A stretch of DNA of 5,521 bases from an uncultured bacterium (lineage in GTDB: Bacteria > Planctomycetota > Phycisphaerae > Phycisphaerales > SM1A02), in contig CAIOTP010000275.1 of assembly GCA_903861235.1 (NCBI GenBank), forward strand, positions 1 through 5,521. Reading direction: 5' to 3'. A model generated the notes under the pieces. It was not told the origin of the DNA and ran no database searches. It saw only the letters and a list, made by a program, of their open reading frames with translations. The position numbers and the translations under genes are program-made. This document shows positions 1-5,340 of the stretch, piece by piece (the first letter of the stretch is position 1; each line of letters starts with the position of its first letter).

Positions 1-53
<53 letters not shown>

Positions 54-56
54 CTT

Positions 57-95
57 CGAAGGCGGGTCGCTCGGCGGCCCGCCTTCGCCGCTTTT
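57..95 (+). terminator. Rho-independent-type terminator after tRNA-Lys
   Basis: CGAAGGCGGG (57-66) is perfectly complementary to CCCGCCTTCG (78-87). The stem extends inward through one T-G wobble and three further pairs to a TCG loop at 71-73, giving about 14 pairs. A short T run (92-95) follows on the + strand. It starts 4 nt after the tRNA, so it most likely ends the tRNA transcript. There is no T run on the other side, so it is less convincing as a terminator for the leftward gene ending at 96, although the stem would lie just beyond that stop codon. Confidence 0.75.
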
Positions 96-374
96 CTAGA
101 GCCACCATCGGCCGGTCAGGAGCGGCAGCAGCATGGCCAGCACCAGCAGCAGGGTGACGCCCACCAGGATGGCGCGTCGACGCCGCTCGTGGTGCGGCGG
201 CCGTCGCGCGGCGGCGTCCCCCGCGAAGCAGAAGCACCGGGGGCAGATCTCCGCATCGTGGTGCATCGGGGCGCCGCAGTCGGGGCAGAACACGCGGGCC
301 CCGTCCGGGTCGGCCTCGTGGCCGTACCGGCGGATGTCCTCGTCGCTCGGGCCCTCGTCGCGGAGGCGCGGCAT
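96..374 (-). CDS. Small zinc-ribbon protein with C-terminal membrane segment (hypothetical)
   Basis: A 92-residue protein of unknown function. A zinc ribbon is visible as two CxxC knuckles, CPDC (Cys30, Cys33) and CPRC (Cys44, Cys47), ten residues apart, with one more Cys at 49. A basic stretch HHERRRR (61-67) precedes a hydrophobic segment at about 69-87 (ILVGVTLLLVLAMLLPLL), and the chain ends GRWWL. By the positive-inside rule the ribbon should face the cytoplasm, making this a tail-anchored-like inner-membrane protein. The N-terminal 28 residues are acidic and probably flexible. Longer in-frame starts exist upstream, but they would run through the promoter and into the divergent gene. The ATG at 374 is preferred because TAGACT lies exactly 7 nt before it. 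Zinc ribbons of this type are common in small proteins of many functions, so no specific role can be assigned. The gene is divergent from the peroxiredoxin-like gene and converges on tRNA-Lys. Confidence 0.8.
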   Translation of the reverse strand: MPRLRDEGPSDEDIRRYGHEADPDGARVFCPDCGAPMHHDAEICPRCFCFAGDAAARRPPHHERRRRAILVGVTLLLVLAMLLPLLTGRWWL

Positions 375-381
375 GGTCCTC

Positions 382-410
382 AGTCTAGGATGCGGACTTC
401 CCCGCACGAA
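382..410 (-). promoter_or_regulatory. Putative promoter of the zinc-ribbon gene, leaderless type
   Basis: On the minus strand TAGACT (382-387) is a -10-like hexamer and TTCGTG (405-410) a weak -35-like one, separated by 17 nt. Only 7 nt (375-381) lie between TAGACT and the ATG, so transcription would be expected to start at or next to the start codon. The GAGGA at 377-381 is only 2 nt from the ATG, too close to act as a normal Shine-Dalgarno sequence. The same TAGACT-N7-ATG arrangement occurs before the amylase gene. On the plus strand TAGGAT (386-391) overlaps this element and could be the -10 of the divergent gene at 421, but I see no matching -35. Confidence 0.45.
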
Positions 411-414
411 GGAG
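409..414 (+). promoter_or_regulatory. Ribosome binding site for the peroxiredoxin-like gene
   Basis: AAGGAG lies 6 nt before the ATG at 421, a canonical Shine-Dalgarno sequence and spacing. It decides the start over the in-frame upstream ATGs, which would extend into the divergent gene. It contrasts with the zinc-ribbon and amylase genes, which lack a usable site. Confidence 0.75.
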
Positions 415-420
415 CCCCGC

Positions 421-978
421 ATGCCTGCACTCGAGAGCACCATGATCGCCCTCGGCACCCCCATGCCCCCGTTCGAGCTGCCCGACACCCGCAGCGGCGT
501 CGCCGTCCGCTCGCGTGACCTGGTGGGCCGACCCGTGCTGGCCATGTTCATCTGCAACCACTGCCCGTTCGTGGTGCACGTGCGCGATCAACTGGCGGCG
601 CTGGGTCGCGAGCACGCCTCGGGTCCGCTCGCGATCGTGGCGATCTCGAGCAACGACCCCGCGACCCACCCGGCCGACGGTCCCGACCGCATGAAGGCGG
701 AGGCGGCCGCCGCGGGCTACGCATTCCCCTACTGCTTCGACGCGTCGCAGGAGGTGGCCAGACGCTTCGGCGCCGTGTGCACGCCGGACTTCTTCCTCTT
801 CGACACCGGTCACCGCCTGGCGTACCGCGGTCGGCTGGACGAGAGCCGACCCGGCAACGGCAGGCCCGTGACCGGCCACGACCTTCGGCAGGCGATCACG
901 GCGGTGCTCGCCGGCCGAGCCCCTGCGGGCGAGCAGCGCCCCAGCATGGGCTGCAGCATCAAGTGGAAGGCCGTCTGA
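421..978 (+). CDS. Thioredoxin-fold peroxiredoxin-like protein (AhpC/TSA, PRX_like1 type)
   Basis: A 185-residue cytoplasmic-looking protein with no signal peptide. It matches, from memory, the peroxiredoxin-like 1 group of the AhpC/TSA thioredoxin-fold superfamily. In order: an N-terminal LGTPMPPFELPD segment (11-22); the strand and active-site region FICNHCPFV (43-51) with a CxxC pair at Cys45 and Cys48; ISSNDPATHPADGPDRMK (75-92); a YCFDASQEVARRFGAVCTPD segment (104-123) holding the cis-Pro region and Cys120; YRGRLDES (135-142); and the signature tail PSMGCSIKWK (174-183) with Cys178. Length is usual for the group. The family is predicted to be a thiol-dependent oxidoreductase or peroxide-reducing protein, but substrates are generally not established; the CNHC pair would be the redox centre by analogy with thioredoxin. 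The ATG at 421 has a good ribosome binding site. It is probably a single-gene unit, since the amylase downstream has its own promoter-like element. Confidence 0.88.
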   Translation: MPALESTMIALGTPMPPFELPDTRSGVAVRSRDLVGRPVLAMFICNHCPFVVHVRDQLAALGREHASGPLAIVAISSNDPATHPADGPDRMKAEAAAAGYAFPYCFDASQEVARRFGAVCTPDFFLFDTGHRLAYRGRLDESRPGNGRPVTGHDLRQAITAVLAGRAPAGEQRPSMGCSIKWKAV

Positions 979-1012
979 ACCCGCAATCGAAGCGGAAATG
1001 CGCCCGGATGGC

Positions 1013-1040
1013 TTGGAAACCGGGTCGCCCGGGCTAGACT
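1013..1040 (+). promoter_or_regulatory. Putative promoter of the amylase gene, leaderless type
   Basis: TTGGAA (1013-1018) resembles a -35 element and TAGACT (1035-1040) a -10 element, with a 16-nt spacer. The ATG follows after 7 nt (1041-1047, GAAGCCC), which contain no Shine-Dalgarno sequence with usable spacing, so the mRNA may start at the initiation codon. GGGC (1031-1034) and GCCC (1044-1047) form a short dyad around the hexamer. The 69-bp gap from the previous stop shows no convincing terminator. Confidence 0.5.
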
Positions 1041-1047
1041 GAAGCCC

Positions 1048-3600
1048 ATGCCCCGCCTTGAAAGTTCGATCCCGGCCTGGGTGACCATGGCGCTGTCCGT
1101 GTCCGTGGCCGCGCAGACCACCCGGCTGCCGCAGGACGAGGTCATCTACCAGATCATGCCGATCGCGTGGCGTGACTCGAACAACGATTCCACAGGCGGC
1201 GTGAACACCCGCTACGGCGACTTCGGCGGGCTGGCGGCGACCGAGAGCCTGGACTACCTGCAGTACCTGGGTGTGACCATGGTCTACCTGCAGCCGATCT
1301 TCCCTTCTCCGGCCTACCACGGCTACCAGCACGGCCCCGCGGACCAGCTGAACCCCATCTTCGGAACGCAGGCCCAGTTCCAGACCTTCGTGAACGCCGC
1401 GCACGCCCGGGGCATCAAGGTGATCCTGGACTTCGTGGCCTATGGCATCAGCCACCAGTCGCCCTACTACGCGTCCGCCTACAACAACCCCGCCAGCGTC
1501 TACGACACCTGGCTGGCCTTCACCAACGCCAGCAACACCACGTACGTCGGCTACACCTTCAACACCTGGAACGGATCATCGGTCGGCTTCATCCACTGGA
1601 ACCTGGAGAACCCCTCCACGGTGGCGCTGGTCACGCAGTGGGCGGCCAAGTGGCTGGATCCCAACGCCGACGGCGACACGAGCGACGGCGTGGACGGCTT
1701 CAGGCTCGACCACGCCTGGGCCAGCGGCGGCGAGGGCTGGGGCGCGAACATCGCCTTCTGGGAGACCTGGTGCTCGGCGTTGCGCTCGGTGAAGCCCGGC
1801 ATCTTCATCTTCTGCGAGCCCTCCGACTGGGGGAACTACGGCAGCGACCTGATGACCCCCGACGGCTTCGACGCGGTGGTGACCAAGCCCTGGGAATTCT
1901 CGGCGCGCAATGCGGTGACCACCCGCTCGGCCGCGGACCTCTACGCCAAGACCGCGGCCACCGTGGCCGCGGTTCCCGTGGGCAAGGCGGTGGTGGCCCA
2001 GACGAACGACCACGACTCCGACCGGCTGGCCTCCGTGTTCGCCAGCAGCAACACGACCTCCATGAACGCTCGACAGAAGGTGGCTGCGGCCATCCTCTTC
2101 ACCCAGCCGTTCCCGCCCAACATCTACTTCGGCGACGAGATCGGCATGCGGGGCGCCAAGGCGAACACGGGAACCGACGCCGACGACATTCCCATGCGCG
2201 AACCCTTCAAGTGGAAGGCCGTGGCCGGCGCGCCCATGAGCAACTACGTCGCCGCGACGGTGGGCAACAAGCCTCCCACCTACGCCGCCAACAACGACGG
2301 CCGCAGCGTGGAGGAGCAGAAGGGCGTGGCAGGCTCGATCCTGGAGACCTACCGCTCGCTGATCGCGGTGCGGAAGGGCTCGGTGGCGCTGCGTCGGGGC
2401 TCCTATCACCCGGTCGCGTGCCCCGACGGCGGCGTGTACGCCTTCGTCCGCCACGATCCCACCGAGGATGTGCTGGTGGCCATCAACCTGAACTCGGGCG
2501 GCGTGTCGACCACGCTGGACCTGTCCGGCTTCCGCGTGCCGACCGCGGGCACCTTCCCCACCAGTCTGGAGAACGGCAGCCTGTTCACGGCGGTCACCAC
2601 GGCGAACCAGTCCGCCTATCCGATCTCGCTCCCGGCTCGGGGCTGGATGATCGCCCGCGCATCCATCTCGCCGCCGCCCTCCAACAACACGGCCAACGTG
2701 GATGGCCGGGCGATCGCCGGCGACGCAGGCGGCACTCCCGCCCGGGCCAGCCAGACCTGCCTCTCCTCCTTCGGCGACAACACGGGTGAACTGAACCAGC
2801 TCTTCGTCTCGCTCGACGGCGATGCGCTGCGCGTGGGCGTGACCGGCAACCTGCCCACGGACGCCTCGCCACTCGACCTGCTCGTCGACGTGGACCCGGG
2901 CGCGGGCACCGGACAGGATCGCCTGGCCACGGCCCACCTGCCCTCGCCGCCGGCCACCCTGGCGGCTCTTGAAGGCACGCAGTTCGACGCAGGCTTCCGG
3001 CCCGACGTGCTGTACCACGTCAACACCATCGGTGGCCTGGTCTATGTGGACCACGTCTCCCTGCCTTCGACCGGGCTTGCGGTCAAGACCTATCGCGGCT
3101 CGGTGGCCCTGAACGCCGGGCGCGGGGTGCTGGGCGGGGGCAGCAATCCCGAGGGCATCGAGGTGGCGCTGGACAACACGAACACCGCCGGGATCACGGG
3201 CAGCAGCGTCGCGGGCGCGGCGACCGCCACCCAAGGCGTGGAGTTCCGCCTTCCGCTGGCGGAACTCGGCCTGCCCGCGGGCTTCACGGGCTCGATCGGT
3301 GTCGCCGTGTGCCTGCAGCGGGCGAGCGGCCCCCTCAGCAACCAGTGGCTGCCCGGGCTGCCTGCGGGCAGCGCCGACGCAGGGCTGGCGGCCGACCTGC
3401 GACAGGCCGCGGGGCTTCAGTTCGCCACGATCACGCTGGGCATGACCGGCGATTTCGACGGCAGTGGCAGCGTGGACGCGGGCGACATCGGCGCCCTCCT
3501 GCTGGTGTTCGGCCCCTGCGACGCCTGTCCCGAGGACCTCGACGGCAGCGGCGAGGTCGACTCCGGCGACATCGGCTCCCTGCTGCTGCTCTTCGACTGA
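1048..3600 (+). CDS. Secreted GH13 alpha-amylase-family enzyme with unknown beta domain and dockerin-like tail
   Basis: An 850-residue multidomain exported protein. Residues 1-22 resemble a signal peptide (Arg3, then a hydrophobic run IPAWVTMALSVSVAA). The GH13 barrel spans about 32-430: IYQIMPIAWRDSNND at its start; LDYLQYLGVTMVYLQPIF (68-85); HGYQHGPADQ (91-100); region I DFVAYGISH (128-136); region II GFRLDH (217-222) with the predicted nucleophile Asp221 and Arg219; region III FCEPSDWGNYG (255-265) with the predicted acid/base Glu257; region IV NDHDSDR (320-326) with transition-state stabiliser Asp323; and IYFGDEIGMRG (359-369). The all-beta C domain of amylases follows at about 430-540. 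Residues about 545-797 form a beta-rich domain of unknown function that I recognise from many planctomycetal secreted proteins (FGDNTGELNQLF, SNQWLPGLP). Residues 800-850 are two dockerin-like calcium-loop repeats. The reaction is probably alpha-glucan or maltooligosaccharide hydrolysis outside the cytoplasm; exact specificity cannot be read. Region I lacks the usual Asn-His pair. Met14 is an alternative start, but Met1 has the promoter spacing. Confidence 0.9.
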   Translation: MPRLESSIPAWVTMALSVSVAAQTTRLPQDEVIYQIMPIAWRDSNNDSTGGVNTRYGDFGGLAATESLDYLQYLGVTMVYLQPIFPSPAYHGYQHGPADQLNPIFGTQAQFQTFVNAAHARGIKVILDFVAYGISHQSPYYASAYNNPASVYDTWLAFTNASNTTYVGYTFNTWNGSSVGFIHWNLENPSTVALVTQWAAKWLDPNADGDTSDGVDGFRLDHAWASGGEGWGANIAFWETWCSALRSVKPGIFIFCEPSDWGNYGSDLMTPDGFDAVVTKPWEFSARNAVTTRSAADLYAKTAATVAAVPVGKAVVAQTNDHDSDRLASVFASSNTTSMNARQKVAAAILFTQPFPPNIYFGDEIGMRGAKANTGTDADDIPMREPFKWKAVAGAPMSNYVAATVGNKPPTYAANNDGRSVEEQKGVAGSILETYRSLIAVRKGSVALRRGSYHPVACPDGGVYAFVRHDPTEDVLVAINLNSGGVSTTLDLSGFRVPTAGTFPTSLENGSLFTAVTTANQSAYPISLPARGWMIARASISPPPSNNTANVDGRAIAGDAGGTPARASQTCLSSFGDNTGELNQLFVSLDGDALRVGVTGNLPTDASPLDLLVDVDPGAGTGQDRLATAHLPSPPATLAALEGTQFDAGFRPDVLYHVNTIGGLVYVDHVSLPSTGLAVKTYRGSVALNAGRGVLGGGSNPEGIEVALDNTNTAGITGSSVAGAATATQGVEFRLPLAELGLPAGFTGSIGVAVCLQRASGPLSNQWLPGLPAGSADAGLAADLRQAAGLQFATITLGMTGDFDGSGSVDAGDIGALLLVFGPCDACPEDLDGSGEVDSGDIGSLLLLFD
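3451..3597 (+). repeat. Two dockerin-like calcium-loop repeats at the amylase C-terminus
   Basis: Two copies lie 84 nt apart, beginning at 3451 and 3535, and are similar at DNA level over about 60 nt. Copy 1 is DFDGSGSVDAGDIG (residues 802-815) followed by ALLLVFG; copy 2 is DLDGSGEVDSGDIG (830-843) followed by SLLLLFD at the protein end. Loop positions 1, 3, 5, 7, 9 and 12 are Asp802, Asp804, Ser806, Ser808, Asp810, Asp813 and Asp830, Asp832, Ser834, Glu836, Asp838, Asp841, matching the type I dockerin/EF-hand-like calcium pattern. A CDACPED linker (824-830) joins them. The arrangement is common on Phycisphaerales exoproteins; a cohesin partner is not known to me in that group, so a role in surface attachment or sorting is inference. 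Confidence 0.8.
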
Positions 3601-3618
3601 CGCCGATCGGCTTCAGTC
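3595..3618. terminator. Inverted repeat between convergent genes, possible bidirectional terminator
   Basis: GACTGA (3595-3600) pairs with TCAGTC (3613-3618). After one mismatch (C3601/T3612), GCC (3602-3604) pairs with GGC (3609-3611) around a small GATC-centred loop. The repeat contains the TGA stop of the amylase (3598-3600) and the complement of the TGA stop of the DUF1080 gene (3613-3615), and occupies the whole 12-bp gap. Being symmetric it could fold in transcripts of either strand. No T run follows on either side and the stem is interrupted, so a termination role is tentative. Confidence 0.35.
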
Positions 3619-4326
3619 CAGCGACCGCACGCGGATGTTGCGGAACCAGACCTCGTCACCGTGGTCCTGCAGGCCGATGTGGCCACAGGTGTTGGTGGCG
3701 TAGCGCGGCATCTTGGCGAACTTGCTGCGGGAGACGCGATCCTTCCAGTCGTCGCTCAGACGGATGAAGTCGGCCGTCTTGACGCCGTTCAGGAAGTACT
3801 GCACATGGTTTCCGTCGGCCACGATCCGGGCGTGGTTCCACTGGCCCGCGGGCTTGGCCGCCCCCAGCGGAGCGGGATACAACGCGTAGTCGGCCCCGGC
3901 GCTGGTGAGCCGATCCTTGCCGTCGTTGTGGGCGGCGTCGTCCAGGATCTGCATCTCCGGCGCATTCTCCCAGATGTTCGTCGTGTCCTCGCTCGCCCGG
4001 TAGAAGATGCCGCTGTTGCCACCGGGCGTGACCCTCCATTCCAGCTCGAACTCGAAGCTGCACCAGCTCTCCCGCGTCACCAGGTCGCCGCCCACCATGC
4101 GGCCGTCACCGGCGCTCTTCAGGTGCACCAGGCAGCCGTCCTTCACCACCCAGCTCGAGGGCACCTTCTCGGATCGGAATCCCCTGAAGTTCGCCGCAAG
4201 GTCGCCACCGTCGAAGAGCGTGACCCACGGCCTGGCCGCGGCCGGCGACGGACGCGCCTCGCCCTTGGATTGGCACGCGATCAACGGGAGGGCGAGCAGT
4301 CCGGCCAGGAGGGTGTGGTGAAGCAT
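3613..4326 (-). CDS. DUF1080 (3-keto-disaccharide hydrolase family) lipoprotein
   Basis: A 237-residue exported lipoprotein. The N-terminus MLHHTLLAGLLALPLIACQS is a lipoprotein signal peptide with lipobox LIAC, making Cys18 the lipidated residue. The mature domain (about 33-237) matches DUF1080/PF06439, a concanavalin-like beta-jelly-roll family abundant in Planctomycetota and Bacteroidota. Hallmarks are WVTLFDG (34-40), FEFELEWRV (91-99), GGNSGIFYR (102-110), EMQILDD (124-130), QWNHARIVADG (162-172), VQYFLNG (175-181) and the closing GHIGLQDHG-VWFRNIRVR (215-234). Family members have been linked to hydrolysis of 3-keto-glycosides formed by sugar 3-dehydrogenases; the precise substrate here is unknown. 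The start at 4326 is chosen because it gives an intact lipoprotein signal; the longer in-frame form adds 22 residues rich in Gly, Pro and Arg that would bury it. No clear ribosome binding site precedes it, and its start codon lies inside a 12-bp palindrome. The gene converges on the amylase. Confidence 0.9.
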   Translation of the reverse strand: MLHHTLLAGLLALPLIACQSKGEARPSPAAARPWVTLFDGGDLAANFRGFRSEKVPSSWVVKDGCLVHLKSAGDGRMVGGDLVTRESWCSFEFELEWRVTPGGNSGIFYRASEDTTNIWENAPEMQILDDAAHNDGKDRLTSAGADYALYPAPLGAAKPAGQWNHARIVADGNHVQYFLNGVKTADFIRLSDDWKDRVSRSKFAKMPRYATNTCGHIGLQDHGDEVWFRNIRVRSLD

Positions 4327-4345
4327 GCCGGCATGGTGTGCACAC
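4324..4345. repeat. Two abutting perfect palindromes at the lipoprotein start codon
   Basis: CATGCCGGCATG (4324-4335) is a perfect 12-bp palindrome and is followed with no gap by GTGTGCACAC (4336-4345), a perfect 10-bp palindrome. The first contains the start codon of the leftward lipoprotein gene (CAT at 4324-4326). They could be operator half-sites or fold in the mRNA across the initiation region. The function is inferred only from symmetry and position. Confidence 0.5.
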
Positions 4346-4450
4346 GCGGGCCGGTCCGCAAGTGGGCCCGGCCCACGGGCGAACCCGGGCACCCGCAGCG
4401 GCGGTTCGCACGGGGAAGACGCGGGCGGGCATCGTCGCCGCGCAGTTCAA

Positions 4451-4470
4451 GGACATTCCGATCGATGTCC
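4451..4470. repeat. Spaced dyad, operator-like
   Basis: GGACAT (4451-4456) and ATGTCC (4465-4470) are exact reverse complements separated by 8 nt, which include a CGATCG core (4459-4464). The dyad lies about 25 bp upstream of the TAGGGT hexamer and in the shared upstream region of two divergent genes, where a dimeric regulator could bind. No regulator gene is in the window. Confidence 0.35.
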
Positions 4471-4632
4471 GGCAGCACCCCGACAGGGGCGGGTTAGGGT
4501 CGCCCTGCACGGATCGCGTGCTCCGTGGCACGCACGAAGCCTTGGAACCAGGCCGGCGACCGCTTCCCGCGGCGGGGCTGTGCCTTGGCCTCGTGGACCT
4601 CCGTGGCTCCTGTTCACGCCCTCGACCCCGAA

Positions 4633-4636
4633 AGGA
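4633..4636 (+). promoter_or_regulatory. Ribosome binding site for the PEP-CTERM-like gene
   Basis: AGGA within GAAAGGAAT lies 7 nt before the ATG at 4644. This fixes the start and excludes the longer frame running from 4338, whose upstream residues do not look like protein and would mask the signal peptide. Confidence 0.7.
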
Positions 4637-4643
4637 ATCCCCC

Positions 4644-5291
4644 ATGAGACTTCGCACCACCTGCCATGCCGCCACCCTGGCCGCACTCACGCTTTCGTCC
4701 CTGGCCGGCGCCGCCGTGTTGCCCATCAGCAGCAACAGCAGCCTGAGCACCGAAGGGCTTGGCGTCTTCACCGGAACGCTCAACTACACCTACCTGGGCG
4801 GCTCCAACGGCCAGCTGGATGTCACGCTGACCAACACCACGCCGGTGGCGACCGGCGGCTTCATCACCGCCTTCATGTTCCGCCCCCCCTCGGACATGGG
4901 CACCTTCACCAGTGCGCTGACCTTCTCGAGCCACCCGGCCATGATCGACATTCCCGCCGGCGCCAGCGGCTCGCCTTTCGGCGGCACCTGGATCGGTGGC
5001 GCGGGACTCACGGGGCAGTGGCTGGGCGGCGGCAATCCCTCCAGCGGCGTGGCGGTGGGCATGACCGGATCGTGGACGTTCAGCATCGTCGGCGCCAACG
5101 CCGGCTCGCTCACCTCGGACTCGTTCGTGTCGGGCGACGACCAACCCGACGCCTACGCCTTCATCGTGCGCTTCCGAGGCATGACCAACCCGCTCGCGGA
5201 TTCGGACAAGGTGCCTGCCTACGAAATGCCTGCTCCTGGAGCGGCGGCGCTCCTGGGTCTGGCGGGACTGCTGGTGCGACGAAGGAGCTGA
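4644..5291 (+). CDS. Secreted protein with PEP-CTERM-like sorting tail, function unknown
   Basis: A 215-residue exported protein. Residues 1-23 are a signal peptide (Arg2 and Arg4, hydrophobic AATLAALTLSSLAGA, likely cut near Ala23-Ala24). The mature part (about 24-190) is rich in Gly, Thr and Ser, looks all-beta and has no cysteines. It contains LDVTLTNTTPVATGGFITAF (58-77), SGVAVGMTGSWTFSI (134-148) and a closing FIVRFRGM-DSDKVP stretch (173-191), a pattern I associate with planctomycetal PEP-CTERM proteins but cannot name. The C-terminus MPAPGAAALLGLAGLLVRRRS (195-215) has the tripartite sorting layout: a Pro-Ala-Pro-Gly motif in place of Pro-Glu-Pro, a hydrophobic helix and an Arg cluster. 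Such tails are normally processed by an exosortase-like membrane enzyme for surface or extracellular delivery; none is encoded here. No catalytic motif is visible, so a structural or surface role is a guess. It has a good ribosome binding site, is followed by a terminator and is probably monocistronic. Confidence 0.85.
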   Translation: MRLRTTCHAATLAALTLSSLAGAAVLPISSNSSLSTEGLGVFTGTLNYTYLGGSNGQLDVTLTNTTPVATGGFITAFMFRPPSDMGTFTSALTFSSHPAMIDIPAGASGSPFGGTWIGGAGLTGQWLGGGNPSSGVAVGMTGSWTFSIVGANAGSLTSDSFVSGDDQPDAYAFIVRFRGMTNPLADSDKVPAYEMPAPGAAALLGLAGLLVRRRS

Positions 5292-5312
5292 CGCAGCCTC
5301 CGCGGGCGACAT

Positions 5313-5340
5313 CCGCCGGGCCCCTTCCCCGGCGGCTTCT
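5313..5340 (+). terminator. Hairpin terminator after the PEP-CTERM-like gene
   Basis: CCGCCGGG (5313-5320) and CCCGGCGG (5328-5335) are perfect reverse complements with a 7-nt loop, about 20 nt after the stop codon. A pyrimidine stretch CTTCT follows rather than a true T run. The position and all-GC stem support termination; the weak tail lowers confidence. Confidence 0.6.

Larger units (their letters stand above)
4327..4643. other. Divergent intergenic region with several dyads, no gene
   Basis: This 317-bp region separates two divergent genes and must hold the promoters of both. No reading frame has a credible start or protein character; the + frame open through it is a Pro/Arg/Gly-rich upstream extension of the downstream gene. 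Besides the two palindromes at its left end it holds a 6-bp hairpin GTGGGC/GCCCAC (4362-4376), a spaced dyad GGACAT-N8-ATGTCC (4451-4470) and a hairpin GCGTGC/GCACGC (4516-4533). TAGGGT (4495-4500) could be a -10 element for the rightward gene, giving a leader of about 135 nt, but no good -35 is seen. I found no TAGACT-like element for the leftward gene. Confidence 0.6.

Noticed and set aside
959..2222. A 16-nt exact direct repeat, TCAAGTGGAAGGCCGT, at 959-974 and 2207-2222.
   Set aside because: Both copies encode KWKAV inside family-typical motifs (the GCSIKWK tail of the peroxiredoxin-like protein and the PFKWK stretch of the GH13 barrel). Shared codon preference explains the match better than duplication.
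1576..3234. A 552-codon open frame on the minus strand inside the amylase gene, plus other long frames on both strands.
   Set aside because: High GC makes stop codons rare in alternate frames. These frames are dominated by Arg, Gly, His and Ala, show no domain motifs, and overlap a gene with clear family signatures.
4338..4643. In-frame upstream extension of the PEP-CTERM-like gene.
   Set aside because: The added residues lack protein-like character and would hide the signal peptide; a good ribosome binding site precedes the ATG at 4644.
3600..4643. Search for CRISPR repeats, insertion-sequence ends or transposase fragments.
   Set aside because: No regularly spaced repeats, no terminal inverted repeats flanking an open frame, and no transposase-like protein on either strand.
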